From positions 124,001 through 188,000 of the forward strand of contig NZ_CAJYVQ010000009.1 in NCBI RefSeq assembly GCF_913778665.1: a stretch of 64,000 bases of DNA. The letters are read 5' to 3'. Positions 30,736 through 40,953 of the stretch are shown here, piece after piece. The notes beneath the pieces were generated by a model. The model saw only the letters and a list, made by a program, of their open reading frames with translations. It ran no database searches and was not told the DNA's origin. Position 1 is the first letter of the stretch. Each line of letters starts with the position of its first letter. This DNA is from an uncultured Stenotrophomonas sp. Lineage in GTDB: Bacteria > Pseudomonadota > Gammaproteobacteria > Xanthomonadales > Xanthomonadaceae. The translations under genes were made by a program, and so were the position numbers.

Positions 30736-33700
30736 ATGAGTCTGTACACCCTCACTGTCGATCTCCTGTTGAAGTCCGGTTCGTTCGAGCGGGACAGCGG
30801 TAAAGCGTCACGAGTCGTTCAGCGTGACATGTCGAGCATCCAGTCGGCCATGTCTGATGCTGCGCGCCGCGGTGCCGATGACGTGGCGGCAGGGTTCCGT
30901 CGCGTGACACTTGAGGCGGTAGGCATGGGCTCGGCCCTGGCCGCCGTCAAGGCTGCAATCGGCCGGGCTGACGAATGGACCGGGATGAGCAACCGTATCC
31001 GCTTGGTCACCGCCTCACAGGCCGAGTTTGTTGCGGCCCAGCAGGATGTGGTCAGGATCGCCAAAGCTACCTACCAGCCGTTGGACGCCACGGCGAGCCT
31101 CTATCAGAACCTGGCAATGGTCCAGGATCGGCTAGGCGTAACCGGCGCGCAGACAGCCCGGATCGTGGAGACGGTAAACAAGACGATCGCCATGTCCGGT
31201 AGCAGCGCCGCTGCGTCGGAGGGCGCTCTAACTCAGTTTGGCCAGGCTCTGGCGGCAGGTACGCTGCGCGCCGAAGAGTTCAACTCGATGGTCGACGGCG
31301 CATCCAAGTTGGTGCAGACCATCGAAGACGGCATGGGCATTGCCCGAGGCAGTCTCCGCAAGTTCGTGGTGGATGGCGGTGTCGCGGCCGATCAGATCGT
31401 CAACGCTCTGCTGAAAATGTCAGATGGAGTTGATGACTCGTTCGGAAAGATGCAAGTTCGTGTCTCGCAGTCGATTACCAACCTCAACACCAACCTGACC
31501 GAGATGATCGGCAGGGCAGATGAGGCAACGGGGGCATCCCAAGCGCTGTCTGCTGGTATCGGCGTGCTTGCCAACAACCTGGAAATGGTGGCGGTTGCCG
31601 GTGCTGCGGTGGCATCTGGCCCGCTACTCAAGGCTCTGTTGGCGCGGGTTGCTGCGGCAAACGCAGGGATGGCAGCAGATCGTGCTGCTGCCGCACAGAA
31701 CGTCGCCGCCGCTCAGCAGCTTGAGCTACGGACCCGTGCGGCCATGCTTGATGCTCAGGCAGAGGTTCGTCGTGCTGCTGCGATCGGCGGGAGCGTGTCT
31801 GTCAGTTCCAAAGCCGCTGCCGCGACCCTTGAGCATCGACAAGCCACGCTGCTGCTGGCTCAGGCGCAAACGCAGGCTGCGGCGGCCAACGCCGGTTGGC
31901 TTGCGCGTGCTGGATCAGCGACGCTTGCCATGCTGGGAGGTCCGGCGGGCATTGTGACCATGCTGGCCACTGCCGCTGCGGGCTGGTTGATCTTCCGCGA
32001 CAACACGAAGGTTGCGTCGGCTGCGCTGATCGACTTCGGTGGCGCAGCAGAAACCGCCATCGAGAAATTCAAGACCCTCAACGCTCAGATGCAGGCTGGT
32101 GAGATCCTTCGTCTGCAAAAGGAGATTGACGAGAACTACCGGATCATCACCAGCTCGATTACTGAGATGGTCGCTGCGGCGACGAACTTTGCCACCGCGA
32201 GCCAGGCTTCAGAGTTCGTCCAGGAGACGCAGCGGTTGGATGCAGCCTTTAAGGCCGGCAAGATTGGCGCCGATGGGTTCTCCAATGGTCTGGAGGCGGC
32301 ATGGCGAGCAATGATCGCTGGCTCGCCAGCTGCTGCCACCGTGGCCAAGAGCCTCACGGAAGAGACCGCCGCGGCTGCGACTGCCGGTAGGGAGGTCGAT
32401 CGCAAGCGGGCCATCTTGGATGCCTTCACTGGCAGCAGCGCCCAGGCGAAGGGTGCCAACGACGCACTATCGGGCTCCTTCAACGTCCTTGGCGACTCGG
32501 CGGGCGCGGCTGGCAAGCGCATCGCGTCGGCAATGCAGTCGCTGCCCGGTCAGCTCGCCCGCGTCGGCAAGAGTGCAGCCGAAGTCGCAAAGCTGGACGT
32601 GAATGACTGGTTCAAGGAGGCCCAAGCCAGCGGCGTCGACTTTTCCAAGCGCGATGACCCCAAGGTCAAGCAGTACATCGAGCAGGGCGCACAGTACATC
32701 CGGCTCCAGACGGAGCTGGCCGCTGCGCAAAAGACCTTCACGGAGTCGCGCAAGGCGTCGGCAGCCGCTGAGCGCGTAGGCGCCAAGGATCGCAAGGCAG
32801 ACGCGGAAGCGATCAAGCGCTACAACGAGCAGGCTGCAATGGCGGCGGCGACGATGGCCGGGCCACTGGCCGAAGCCACCGAGCGACAGAGGCAGTTCGA
32901 GGACAAGCTGAAGGAGGCACTGAAGGAAGGGCGCATCGAGCGTGCCGCGTACAACACGCTCATCCTGGAGTCGCAGAAGGCGTTGGAGCAGTCCAGCGCG
33001 GACATCAAGAAGGCCCTGGCCAGCCCCGAGGCGCTCCTGGCGACGATGGATGCCGAGGTCGCCATGCTGGGCAAGGTCGGCCGCGCGCGTGAGCTGTCGC
33101 GGCGCGAGATGATGAACGAGCGGGACATGCGGCAGGAGCTGCAGAAGGCGGTGGAGGCCGCTGGCAGCAAGGAGGCGCTGGCGTTATCCAAGGGGGCGGC
33201 GAGCTATGAGCAGTACGAGCAGTCCATGCTGGGCGCCGCCCGGGCATCGGCCGATCTGTCGCTGCGTGTGGAGGAGGCTGCTGCCAACGTTGAGGCGTGG
33301 GCCGGCGTGGTCATCAACGGCGTGGGGGATGCCGCTGACGCCATGGCCGACTTCGTTGCCGGCGGCATGCGGGACTTCGACAACCTTTGGGACGACCTGA
33401 AGTATGCCGCCAAGCGAGGGCTGCGTGACTTGGCGCGCGAGTTCCTGCAGCAGAAGATCGTGATCCCGATCCAGACGCAGATCCTCAACGGGATGAACGG
33501 CCAGGGCGGTGGCCTGAGCCTGCAGAGCATCATGGGGCTGTTCGGTGGCAATGGCGCCGCCGGCGGCGGTCAGAACCTGGGGACCATTGCCGGGCTGCTG
33601 TCCAAGGGCCAGGGGCTGTTCAGCGCGGGCGCAGGCGCGGCGAGCGGCGGCGCCAGCGCCGGCAGTCTGCTGGGGTTCGGCAACAACGTTGCCGCCCTCA

Positions 33701-35319
33701 CCGGTGGCAGCGCCGCCGCAGCAGGCGGTTCTTCCGCTGCCGCCGGCGCCGGCGCAGCTGGCGCGGCAAGCTCTGCGGCGGCAGCGGTGCCGATCATCGG
33801 CTGGATCGTGGCCGGCATGATGAAGAACGCCCAGTTGTTCGATCAGGGCTGGAACATCGCCAACGGGGAGAGCTGGGCCGGCAAGATCGCCACTGCCGGC
33901 GCCGTGGGCCTGGCCGACAAGACGTTCCGCGGTCTCGGCTTCAACGACAAGGTGGCCTCGATTCTGTCCGGATCGAGCATCCACGCCAAGCTGTTTGGCC
34001 GCCAAGCGCCCAAGGTCACCGGGCAGGGCATCGTCGGCAGCTATGGCTTCGGAGGGTTGGACGCGCAGAGCTACGCGGATATCAAGGCCAAAGGCGGCTT
34101 GTTCCGCAGCGACAAAAAGTGGACGCAGTACGGCGCGCTGGATCCCGGCATCGATCGCACGTTCGACATGGCCGCGCGGCAGGTGCGCGGTGCGGCGACA
34201 GACCTGGCCAAGCAGCTGGGGGTGGACCTGACCACGCAGCTCGGCGCCGTTCGGGTAGACCTGGGCAAGCTCCAGTTGTCGGCCGACTCCACCGAGGCCA
34301 AGGCCCAGCTGGAAGCGTATCTGTCCGATATGACCGACCGGCTGTACAGCGAGGCGGTCAGGGCCGCAGGGTTCGGCGGCCAGTTGGATGGCTACTTCGA
34401 GGCGTCGGACGTGTTCACCGCGTTGAGCGCGTCGATCGCTCTTGCGGTCGGGAACGCCGACGAGCTGGGCCGGGCGCTGAACGGGCTGGAAGTCGACAAG
34501 GTCAACAAGGCGGTCGATTACTTCCAGGACTTGGCCAGTGTTGCGGGTACGGATCTCGCCACGCAGGTGGAGAAGGTGACCGGGCTGCTCGGCAACTACG
34601 CCAGCCTCATGGCCGACGTGAGCACGCAGTTGATGACGGCCAACCTGACGCAGTACCAATCGCAGGCGCTGTCGATCGAGCGCACGTATCGCCAGCAGGT
34701 GAAGTCGGCCAACGACTACGCAAAGGCGCTCGGCCTGTCCGGTGCCCGCGCTGAAGACCTGGCCAAGATCGAGGCGCTGCGTGCCACGAACATGGGCAAG
34801 CTGCAGGCGCAGATCGACAAGGACAAGAAGGCCATGCAGTACGGCCTGTCGATCAGCGATCTATCGCCGCTGACGGACCAGGAGAAGCTGGGCGAGGCGA
34901 TGAAGGAGCTGGAGCGGGCGGTGTCCGGCGGGGACACCAGCGCCGCGCAGGCGGCCGCTCAGGCCGCGCTGGGCTTTGGTCGGAACCTGTACGCCAGCGG
35001 GCAGGACTACAACAGCCTGTACGGCCGTGTGAGCGGCCTGATTGACGGCATGAAGGTCGGCGACCTCAACCAGCAGGACGGCACCAGCATGGGGGCGCTG
35101 GCGGACGCGATCGAGGCGCTGCCGGACAACTTCAGCCGGGCCGTGTTCGACCTGGTCGTGAACAACGACGCCCAGACCCAAACCGCCGCCGCCGTGCAGC
35201 AGAGCAACGCTCTGCTGGCCGAGCAGAACCAGCTGCTCCGCCAACTCGTGTCCACCACTACCCAGGGCGTACGCAACGCCAGCAGTTCAGTGCTGCGCGA
35301 AGCACTCAACGCGAGGTAA
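30736..35319 (+). CDS. Tail length tape measure protein
   Basis: 1527 aa from the ATG at 30736; earlier in-frame starts (30709, 30724) lie in or at the edge of the terminator. The N-terminal tape-measure domain contains WTGMSNRIRLVTASQAEF, ATYQPLDATASLYQNLAMV and SEGALTQFGQALAAGTLRAE. Long Ala-rich coiled coils follow, with hydrophobic segments (about residues 385-420 and 1010-1030), then a Gly/Ser/Ala-rich region. At about 0.15 nm per residue this predicts a tail of roughly 230 nm by the general rule for siphophages. Confidence 0.92.
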   Translation: MSLYTLTVDLLLKSGSFERDSGKASRVVQRDMSSIQSAMSDAARRGADDVAAGFRRVTLEAVGMGSALAAVKAAIGRADEWTGMSNRIRLVTASQAEFVAAQQDVVRIAKATYQPLDATASLYQNLAMVQDRLGVTGAQTARIVETVNKTIAMSGSSAAASEGALTQFGQALAAGTLRAEEFNSMVDGASKLVQTIEDGMGIARGSLRKFVVDGGVAADQIVNALLKMSDGVDDSFGKMQVRVSQSITNLNTNLTEMIGRADEATGASQALSAGIGVLANNLEMVAVAGAAVASGPLLKALLARVAAANAGMAADRAAAAQNVAAAQQLELRTRAAMLDAQAEVRRAAAIGGSVSVSSKAAAATLEHRQATLLLAQAQTQAAAANAGWLARAGSATLAMLGGPAGIVTMLATAAAGWLIFRDNTKVASAALIDFGGAAETAIEKFKTLNAQMQAGEILRLQKEIDENYRIITSSITEMVAAATNFATASQASEFVQETQRLDAAFKAGKIGADGFSNGLEAAWRAMIAGSPAAATVAKSLTEETAAAATAGREVDRKRAILDAFTGSSAQAKGANDALSGSFNVLGDSAGAAGKRIASAMQSLPGQLARVGKSAAEVAKLDVNDWFKEAQASGVDFSKRDDPKVKQYIEQGAQYIRLQTELAAAQKTFTESRKASAAAERVGAKDRKADAEAIKRYNEQAAMAAATMAGPLAEATERQRQFEDKLKEALKEGRIERAAYNTLILESQKALEQSSADIKKALASPEALLATMDAEVAMLGKVGRARELSRREMMNERDMRQELQKAVEAAGSKEALALSKGAASYEQYEQSMLGAARASADLSLRVEEAAANVEAWAGVVINGVGDAADAMADFVAGGMRDFDNLWDDLKYAAKRGLRDLAREFLQQKIVIPIQTQILNGMNGQGGGLSLQSIMGLFGGNGAAGGGQNLGTIAGLLSKGQGLFSAGAGAASGGASAGSLLGFGNNVAALTGGSAAAAGGSSAAAGAGAAGAASSAAAAVPIIGWIVAGMMKNAQLFDQGWNIANGESWAGKIATAGAVGLADKTFRGLGFNDKVASILSGSSIHAKLFGRQAPKVTGQGIVGSYGFGGLDAQSYADIKAKGGLFRSDKKWTQYGALDPGIDRTFDMAARQVRGAATDLAKQLGVDLTTQLGAVRVDLGKLQLSADSTEAKAQLEAYLSDMTDRLYSEAVRAAGFGGQLDGYFEASDVFTALSASIALAVGNADELGRALNGLEVDKVNKAVDYFQDLASVAGTDLATQVEKVTGLLGNYASLMADVSTQLMTANLTQYQSQALSIERTYRQQVKSANDYAKALGLSGARAEDLAKIEALRATNMGKLQAQIDKDKKAMQYGLSISDLSPLTDQEKLGEAMKELERAVSGGDTSAAQAAAQAALGFGRNLYASGQDYNSLYGRVSGLIDGMKVGDLNQQDGTSMGALADAIEALPDNFSRAVFDLVVNNDAQTQTAAAVQQSNALLAEQNQLLRQLVSTTTQGVRNASSSVLREALNAR

Positions 35320-35325
35320 TCAGCA

Positions 35326-38300
35326 ATGCAAGCAAGGAAACTCACGCTGGTGGAGATCGGCGTGGGCGCGCTGCCGTCCGCGTCTGCGGTGGCACCGCGC
35401 TATTCCACGTGGTTCCCAGTGCCATACAAGGCGCCGGACGTGCCTCCTGCGAACGGGGTCACCCCCACCCCGGTTGCCGACGGTGTCGTGCTCGAATGGG
35501 ACGCCGTTGACTTGGAGGGCGTGGTCTACGTTATCTCGCGCAGCGAGAGCCAAGACGGGCCCTGGACCGAGATCCACCGCACCACGGAGACGCGCTACGT
35601 CTACAGCGACGGCAGCGGCAAGACATGGTGGTTCCAGATCACCCCGACCGTGCGCGGCAAGGTCGGCACCGGCGCCGTGGTGGGCGTGGTGCCGCCCGCC
35701 ACCTCCAAGGACCTGGCTGAGCAGCAGGCCAAGCTGGCGGCGGAGATCAGTGCTCGCATCCAAGCGATCGCAGATGAAGCGGCCGCGCGGGCGGCTGGGT
35801 TGGCGCAGGCTGCGCAGGACCTGGTTGCGGAAGCCTTGCTGCGGCAGCAGGGCGTGACCGAGGCCATGCAGGCCATCAGTGCGGAGGCGCAGGCGCGAGT
35901 CGACGCCATCCTGAATGAAAAGCTGGCTCGTGAGGCAGCGATCACCCAGGAGCAGCAACTGCGGCAGAGCGCCGACGAGTCATTGGCGCGCGCTGTGTCG
36001 GAGGTCGCGGCCGGCAGTGGTACGCAATTCGACAGCATCAAGCTCTGGCCCTTCAACCAGACCACGGAGGGGTGGACCGGCAACGGTGCCCCAACACTGG
36101 TGGATGGCTGGCTGCGGCCTACCAACCACGCCAACGCGCCTTGGGTGCAGTCGCCGGTGGCCTTGGCCGTCGACGGCAGCGCCTATCGCTTCGTCAAGCT
36201 GCGTGTGAAGCGTGTGGGCACGCCGGCGTGGGGCGGCTTCCTGCAATGGATCACCACCACGGATCAGGCATGGAGCACGCAGAAGCGCGCCGCCATCCCG
36301 GAACCGGCGTGGGACGCCAGCGGCGTGGCCACGGTGGACGTGCAGGACGTTGCCTGGTGGCCGGCAACGGTCGATGCGATCCGCCTGCAACTGGGCACCG
36401 AGCAATCGGTGTCCAACTACTTCCTAATCGACTACATCGCGGTCGGCCGCCCGCAGCCTGGAGCGTCCGTGGCGGTCGTGCAGGCCGAGACGGAGGCCCG
36501 GATCTCGGCCGATGCTGCCGAGGCCGCCCAGCGCAACACGCTGGCGGTGCAGATACGCGGCAACTACACCGGTTCCGACCCGCTGCAGCTGACCTCCGGC
36601 CTGGCCTACGAGGAGCTGAAGGCCCGCGTGGCTGCGGACTCCGCGCAAGTGCAGCGCATCAGCACGATGGAAGCGCGGATGCCTGTGGGCACCGGTTCGT
36701 TAGCAACGGCAGCATCGGTGAGCGCACTGCAGGAGGCGACCGCGACGACCACCAGCGCCCTCGCACAGTCGATCACGAAGATCAATGCAGCGTTGCCAGC
36801 GATGATTGCTCAGGGCAGCAACATGGTCCTGAACGGCTCGTGGCAGTCAGACAAGGACGTTGGCTGGACGTATGACCCCGGTGCCACTGGAACCAGCTGG
36901 CCGGCGACTCAGGGGCGCGCAGGCGGTCTATGCGTGCGCTTCGATCAGGGAGCCATTCGGCAGAAGGCCGCGTACGCCAACGGACGCACGACGATGCCGA
37001 CCAGCCCTGGCAAGAAGTATCGCTACAGTTGCTGGTATCGCAGCAGCCCGGACTTCAATGGCACCGCGGGCAACAGCAAGATGCGATTGGCGAACCAGAA
37101 CGGGGAGCTGCTCGGGGGTGTAACGGCCTTCGCCGCAGACAAGGCTTCTTGGACGTACCTGAGCGCGATATACGCAATCCCGGAGAACACGTCGATCACC
37201 GGGTTGCAGCTGAGCATCCTGGCCGACAACACCGCCGGCACGTTGTGGGTCGATGATGTTTCGCTCGAAGAGGTGACGGAGCTGCTGGCGAACGCGCAGG
37301 CGATCTCGGACCTCAGCAACAAGGTTACCCAGCATGGCGAAACAATTACGTCGCAGGCAGGACTGATCACCGCGTTACGCAGCGATGTGACCGACGTGGC
37401 TGGGAGAACTGCGGCCAATACCACCGCCTTGCAGCAGCTGACGACGCGCGTCACCACCGCCGAGGACAAGATCGAGACGACCTCGCAGAAGATCACCCAG
37501 CTGCAGGCCGGCGTTGATGGGGTGAATGCCAAGGCAGACGCCAATTCCACTGCGATCCAAGGGCTCACCGCGACAGTCACTCAACAGGGCCAGAAACTGG
37601 AGGCGACGGCTCAGGACTTGACCAGCCTGAAGACGCAGGTTGGCGACGTGAACGCTACCGCGTTCAACCAGCTGCAGACCACGGTGCTCCAGCAGGGCAC
37701 CACGCTGGATGCTACCGCTCAGGATCTAACTCAGCTGAAAACCCAGGTTGGCGACGTGAACGCGACCGCGGTGAACCAGCTGAAGACTCAGGTGCAGCAG
37801 GACGGGGTCAAGATCGACGCGAACGCCCAGGCGATCCACGGCCTCCAGGTGAAGGTGGAGGGCTACCCAGACGCGGCTGTGATGCAGAGCATGGAAGCCA
37901 GCATTGATCAACTGGGTGGCGGTAACCTCCTGCCGAACGCCACGTTCACCTCTGGCCTTGACGGTTGGCCCAACTACTGGGCGCCGGAGGACACTCGCGG
38001 CCTGACTTGGTGGACCTCGACTAGCTCGCAGGACGCCGGTGTTCCGATTGGCAGCACGGCCCTCATCACGGCCGGCACGCCGGACCGCGCGGGATCGTTG
38101 CTTCAGTGGTGCAACGCCATCACGGCGGAGGTGGGTAAGTGGTACATGGCTTCGGCGTATGCCTCAGGCAACCGATACGTCCAGGTGGCGTTGGAGTTCA
38201 TGGATGCCAACGGCAACAGCTTGGGGTCCTCGCGTTCACCCGAAGCCGGCACGCCCGGCGGTGGGCAGCATCTGTCCAGCTATAGCCGGCACTACGTGAA

Positions 38301-38673
38301 GATGAAGGCACCGCCGGGCACAACTCGCGTCTGGATGTTCCTCATCACCCGTTGGACCTCGCCGGTTGCTACGTTCACCCGTTGGGTGCGTCCGATGTTG
38401 GCAGAGGCCACTGAGTCGCAGGGAGCGCCGGGCCCGTGGTCCGCTGGCGGTATGGAGAGCATGGCGTCCTGGTCCATCAACGTCCGCACGGACGGCAAGG
38501 TGGGCGGCCTGAGGCTCGCCAGTACAAACGGGGTGTCCGCATTCGACGTGCTGGCTGACGTGTTCCGCGTGTCATCACCGAGCAGCGGGATGCGCACTGA
38601 GTACAGCGACGGGAACTGGCGTGTTTACGACCAGAACGGGCGTCTGCGTATGCGATGGGGCGTAGTGCCGTGA
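35326..38673 (+). CDS. Tail fibre / central tip protein with Fn3-like, carbohydrate-binding-like and DUF1983-like parts
   Basis: 1115 aa. Residues 35-125 form an Fn3-like domain (VVLEWDAVDLEGVVYVISRS). A coiled coil (125-225) is followed by lectin-like beta modules around 225-375 and 500-645, a long trimeric coiled-coil-like stretch with a duplicated 36-residue unit (761-796 and 797-832), another beta module (865-1035), and a DUF1983-like end (MASWSINVRTDGKVGGLRLA...). Probably the receptor-binding fibre. Confidence 0.85.
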   Translation: MQARKLTLVEIGVGALPSASAVAPRYSTWFPVPYKAPDVPPANGVTPTPVADGVVLEWDAVDLEGVVYVISRSESQDGPWTEIHRTTETRYVYSDGSGKTWWFQITPTVRGKVGTGAVVGVVPPATSKDLAEQQAKLAAEISARIQAIADEAAARAAGLAQAAQDLVAEALLRQQGVTEAMQAISAEAQARVDAILNEKLAREAAITQEQQLRQSADESLARAVSEVAAGSGTQFDSIKLWPFNQTTEGWTGNGAPTLVDGWLRPTNHANAPWVQSPVALAVDGSAYRFVKLRVKRVGTPAWGGFLQWITTTDQAWSTQKRAAIPEPAWDASGVATVDVQDVAWWPATVDAIRLQLGTEQSVSNYFLIDYIAVGRPQPGASVAVVQAETEARISADAAEAAQRNTLAVQIRGNYTGSDPLQLTSGLAYEELKARVAADSAQVQRISTMEARMPVGTGSLATAASVSALQEATATTTSALAQSITKINAALPAMIAQGSNMVLNGSWQSDKDVGWTYDPGATGTSWPATQGRAGGLCVRFDQGAIRQKAAYANGRTTMPTSPGKKYRYSCWYRSSPDFNGTAGNSKMRLANQNGELLGGVTAFAADKASWTYLSAIYAIPENTSITGLQLSILADNTAGTLWVDDVSLEEVTELLANAQAISDLSNKVTQHGETITSQAGLITALRSDVTDVAGRTAANTTALQQLTTRVTTAEDKIETTSQKITQLQAGVDGVNAKADANSTAIQGLTATVTQQGQKLEATAQDLTSLKTQVGDVNATAFNQLQTTVLQQGTTLDATAQDLTQLKTQVGDVNATAVNQLKTQVQQDGVKIDANAQAIHGLQVKVEGYPDAAVMQSMEASIDQLGGGNLLPNATFTSGLDGWPNYWAPEDTRGLTWWTSTSSQDAGVPIGSTALITAGTPDRAGSLLQWCNAITAEVGKWYMASAYASGNRYVQVALEFMDANGNSLGSSRSPEAGTPGGGQHLSSYSRHYVKMKAPPGTTRVWMFLITRWTSPVATFTRWVRPMLAEATESQGAPGPWSAGGMESMASWSINVRTDGKVGGLRLASTNGVSAFDVLADVFRVSSPSSGMRTEYSDGNWRVYDQNGRLRMRWGVVP

Positions 38674-38726
38674 CAGACCGAGGAGGGGGCTGGAAAACCA
38701 GCCCTCCTGAAACAACAGGAGACGGC

Positions 38727-39023
38727 ATGCAGATCGTGATGGAAGTGAACGATGAGAACGGCAATCGATTGTGGGACCTCGCCAGTCGGTTGGGCCTGCT
38801 TTGCGGCGTGGCGTGGTCTGACGCAACCCCGGGCAATGGCTTCGCTGCCACCCTGCCACCAGGAGAGTTCTTCTACATTCCCATCATTCCCTCCGACTCG
38901 CTGGGCTACGTCCCTGTGATCGGCTACGCGAATGGTCGGGTGTACTGGGCACTGAACAAGAATGGCAGCGGTCAGTTCGTCGGGACAATCAAGCCGGTCA
39001 AGTTCTACTACGGGATACGATGA
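38727..39023 (+). CDS. Small tail-tip accessory protein, unknown
   Basis: 98 aa, AACAGGAG-type ribosome site. Beta-rich (MQIVMEVNDENGNRLWDLAS, LPPGEFFYIPIIPSDSLGYV, GQFVGTIKPVKFYYGI). Follows the fibre gene and overlaps the next start. Likely a fibre-cap or tail-tip component. Confidence 0.6.
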   Translation: MQIVMEVNDENGNRLWDLASRLGLLCGVAWSDATPGNGFAATLPPGEFFYIPIIPSDSLGYVPVIGYANGRVYWALNKNGSGQFVGTIKPVKFYYGIR

Positions 39024-39694
39024 TGGCAAAGGCAGCAGTAGAGATTCTGAGCGATGCTGGGACCACACTGATTAGCGAGGACACTCCATCGCTGGTGCTC
39101 AAGCAGAAAGTACGCATCGACGTATCGCCGGTGATCTACCCGGGCAACAACCCGGGAGGCAACTGGAAGTATGCGGAGATGATGATTAACGCCGAGGCTC
39201 CGATGGTGGCATTCATCGGTGACCCCTATCCGTTCTTCCCGCAGCTTCAGGAGATCGGTGCGAACCAGTTCAGGCTGACTTTGTGGACGAACACGCCCGG
39301 GCGCCTGCAAGGCTGGGCCTATGTATTCGATCGTCCGACCAACGAGGATGCGCAGTACCTCGCGCTGTGGGATGCGAACGGTCGGCTGACCTATGCGTTA
39401 GGTGCGAAGCCCATGCGGATCATCGGCGTGGGCGGCATCTTCCCCAACGGCGGTATGGAGGAGGACAGGTTCCCCGACTTCACTGGCAAGACGGTCGCCG
39501 GGGTGATCTGCGCGCCGGCGACCAGCACGTTCCAGAACAGCTTCACCGTGATGGGGATCGGCAACGGGCAGGGCATCAACGGGAAGCACGGGCTGTTCGG
39601 CAACGCCATCACCATTCCGAAGATAGGAACCGGCGGCTCGCCAAACCAAGCCGTGGTTGGCATCGTTATGGCGGTGGACGTGACCAACTACTGA
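39020..39694 (+). CDS. Tail-tip associated protein, unknown
   Basis: 224 aa, ATGA-coupled. Begins like its neighbour (VEILSDAGTTLISEDTPSLV), then beta-rich aromatic segments (FRLTLWTNTPGRLQGWAYVF). The last gene of the late operon. Function unknown; co-location suggests a distal tail role. Confidence 0.6.
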   Translation: MMAKAAVEILSDAGTTLISEDTPSLVLKQKVRIDVSPVIYPGNNPGGNWKYAEMMINAEAPMVAFIGDPYPFFPQLQEIGANQFRLTLWTNTPGRLQGWAYVFDRPTNEDAQYLALWDANGRLTYALGAKPMRIIGVGGIFPNGGMEEDRFPDFTGKTVAGVICAPATSTFQNSFTVMGIGNGQGINGKHGLFGNAITIPKIGTGGSPNQAVVGIVMAVDVTNY

Positions 39695-39741
39695 TCGGCT
39701 GGGTCTGATCGAGGTTCCGTTGGAGTTCGGTTGAGAGGCGT

Positions 39742-40407
39742 CTATGCGACCTGCTGCAGCAGGTCCTCGCGGTTGTTACGCGGCGTGTTCACCGCGCGGC
39801 TGACCCGGTATGCCTCCATCGCCGGCGTCTCGCTGGCCAGCAGCATCGCCATGGCGTCGTCGGGGCCCGCCGCCATCCACTCATCGATCTGGCCGGCCTG
39901 CAGCCACACCGGCATACGGTCGTGGATGTCGGCCGATACGCCGCTGCTGTCGCCGGTGATGATGGTGAAGGTGCCAAGGTTGCCGTCGGGCAGCAGGGGG
40001 CTGGTGTCCTCCCACAGGCCGGCGGCCAGCAGCGGCCCAGTGGCGTGGATGAACCAGGGGTCTTTCTTCCCGTCCTCCGGGCTGACCGACCACTCGTAGT
40101 AACCGGCCATGGGGATGACGCATCGGCGCTTTTTGAACGCCGACCGGAAGGCGGGCTTGGTGGCCACCGTCTCGATGCGGGCGTTGATGGTCGAGCCCTG
40201 TAGACCCTTGGCCTTTGCCCAGAAGGGCAGCAGGCCCCAAGCCAAGCGCGTGACCTGCCGCCCTTCGCCCCGGTCCAGGATCACCGATGCGCGCTGCGTC
40301 GGCGCGAGGTTGTAGCTGGGCTGGATCTCGGCCAGGCCGGGGGCAAGGTCAGCCAGCCCCGGCTGGCCGAAGTCGATCACGGGGAGCTGGACGAATCGGC
40401 CGCACAT
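39742..40407 (-). CDS. yedK: SRAP / YedK-HMCES family protein
   Basis: 221 aa, complete. MCGRF start exposes Cys2 after Met removal; N33 (SYNLAPTQ), E105 (GYYEWSV) and H162 (DIHDRMPVW) complete the active site. Family members form a protective DNA-protein crosslink at abasic sites in single-stranded DNA. Faces the tail operon (convergent). Its start lies in one copy of a 59-bp repeat, the second of which is at 41927-41985. Confidence 0.93.
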   Translation of the reverse strand: MCGRFVQLPVIDFGQPGLADLAPGLAEIQPSYNLAPTQRASVILDRGEGRQVTRLAWGLLPFWAKAKGLQGSTINARIETVATKPAFRSAFKKRRCVIPMAGYYEWSVSPEDGKKDPWFIHATGPLLAAGLWEDTSPLLPDGNLGTFTIITGDSSGVSADIHDRMPVWLQAGQIDEWMAAGPDDAMAMLLASETPAMEAYRVSRAVNTPRNNREDLLQQVA

Positions 40408-40450
40408 GGCCGGAGGGTAGCCCTGCCGGCCGTGGCCGGGGCGTGTAGGC
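40392..40450. repeat. 59-bp imperfect direct repeat, copy 1 (yedK start and leader)
   Basis: Matches 41927-41985 with four to five mismatches over 59 bp. It contains the first codons of yedK and its upstream region, including a GCCGGCC...GGCCGG dyad. The two copies bracket three cargo genes. Confidence 0.85.
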
Positions 40451-40461
40451 CGAGGCCAAGA

Positions 40462-40761
40462 TCAGGTGGGACCTAGATCATCAGGCGTCAACCCAGCTAG
40501 CGCCAAGATCCTATCCTTTCTCATTTGCTCGCCCCAGAGGACCCATGCTTGGTCGACGGTCAAGGTCCCCGTCGCATTGCAGGCCGGGCAAGTTAGCTGC
40601 ACGCCACCTTGGATATCTGAGAGGCCACAGCCGCGGGACATACGCGATTCGTCCCCGCATGCGCCGCACTTCACTTGGAGATTGTCGACTCGCTCGATCG
40701 TGCCATTCAGGCGCAGCAAAGGGCGGATCCTAAGGACCCGGAAAGCAGTGGAGGGTGTCAT
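40462..40761 (-). CDS. Zinc-ribbon cargo protein
   Basis: 99 aa from the ATG at 40761 (an in-frame ATG at 40842 would add 27 residues). Two CxxC pairs: VKCGACGDESRM and LTCPACNATG, 20-25 residues apart, forming a zinc ribbon; then a helical VLWGEQMRKDRILAL. Possibly a nucleic-acid binding regulator. Lies upstream of yedK on the same strand. Confidence 0.6.
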   Translation of the reverse strand: MTPSTAFRVLRIRPLLRLNGTIERVDNLQVKCGACGDESRMSRGCGLSDIQGGVQLTCPACNATGTLTVDQAWVLWGEQMRKDRILALAGLTPDDLGPT

Positions 40762-40953
40762 GTGCCGTGCCTGTAAGGGGCTAGACACGGAGGCGAAGGA
40801 TTTCGCGCCAGAGAGGAGCCAGATGCGTTGACCATACAGCATGACCTGTTAAGAACTTCGCGCTAGACAAATTCTCTATGGAGGAAGCGCTGCGGGCAAG
40901 TAGCCCAACTCGGGGCGCGTGAGCAGCGCCGCGCCGGCACCGCAGAGTGACGA

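Noticed and set aside
33184..34659. 491-codon leftward frame opposite the tape measure gene
   Set aside because: Antisense shadow of a typical tape measure coding sequence; no start signal.
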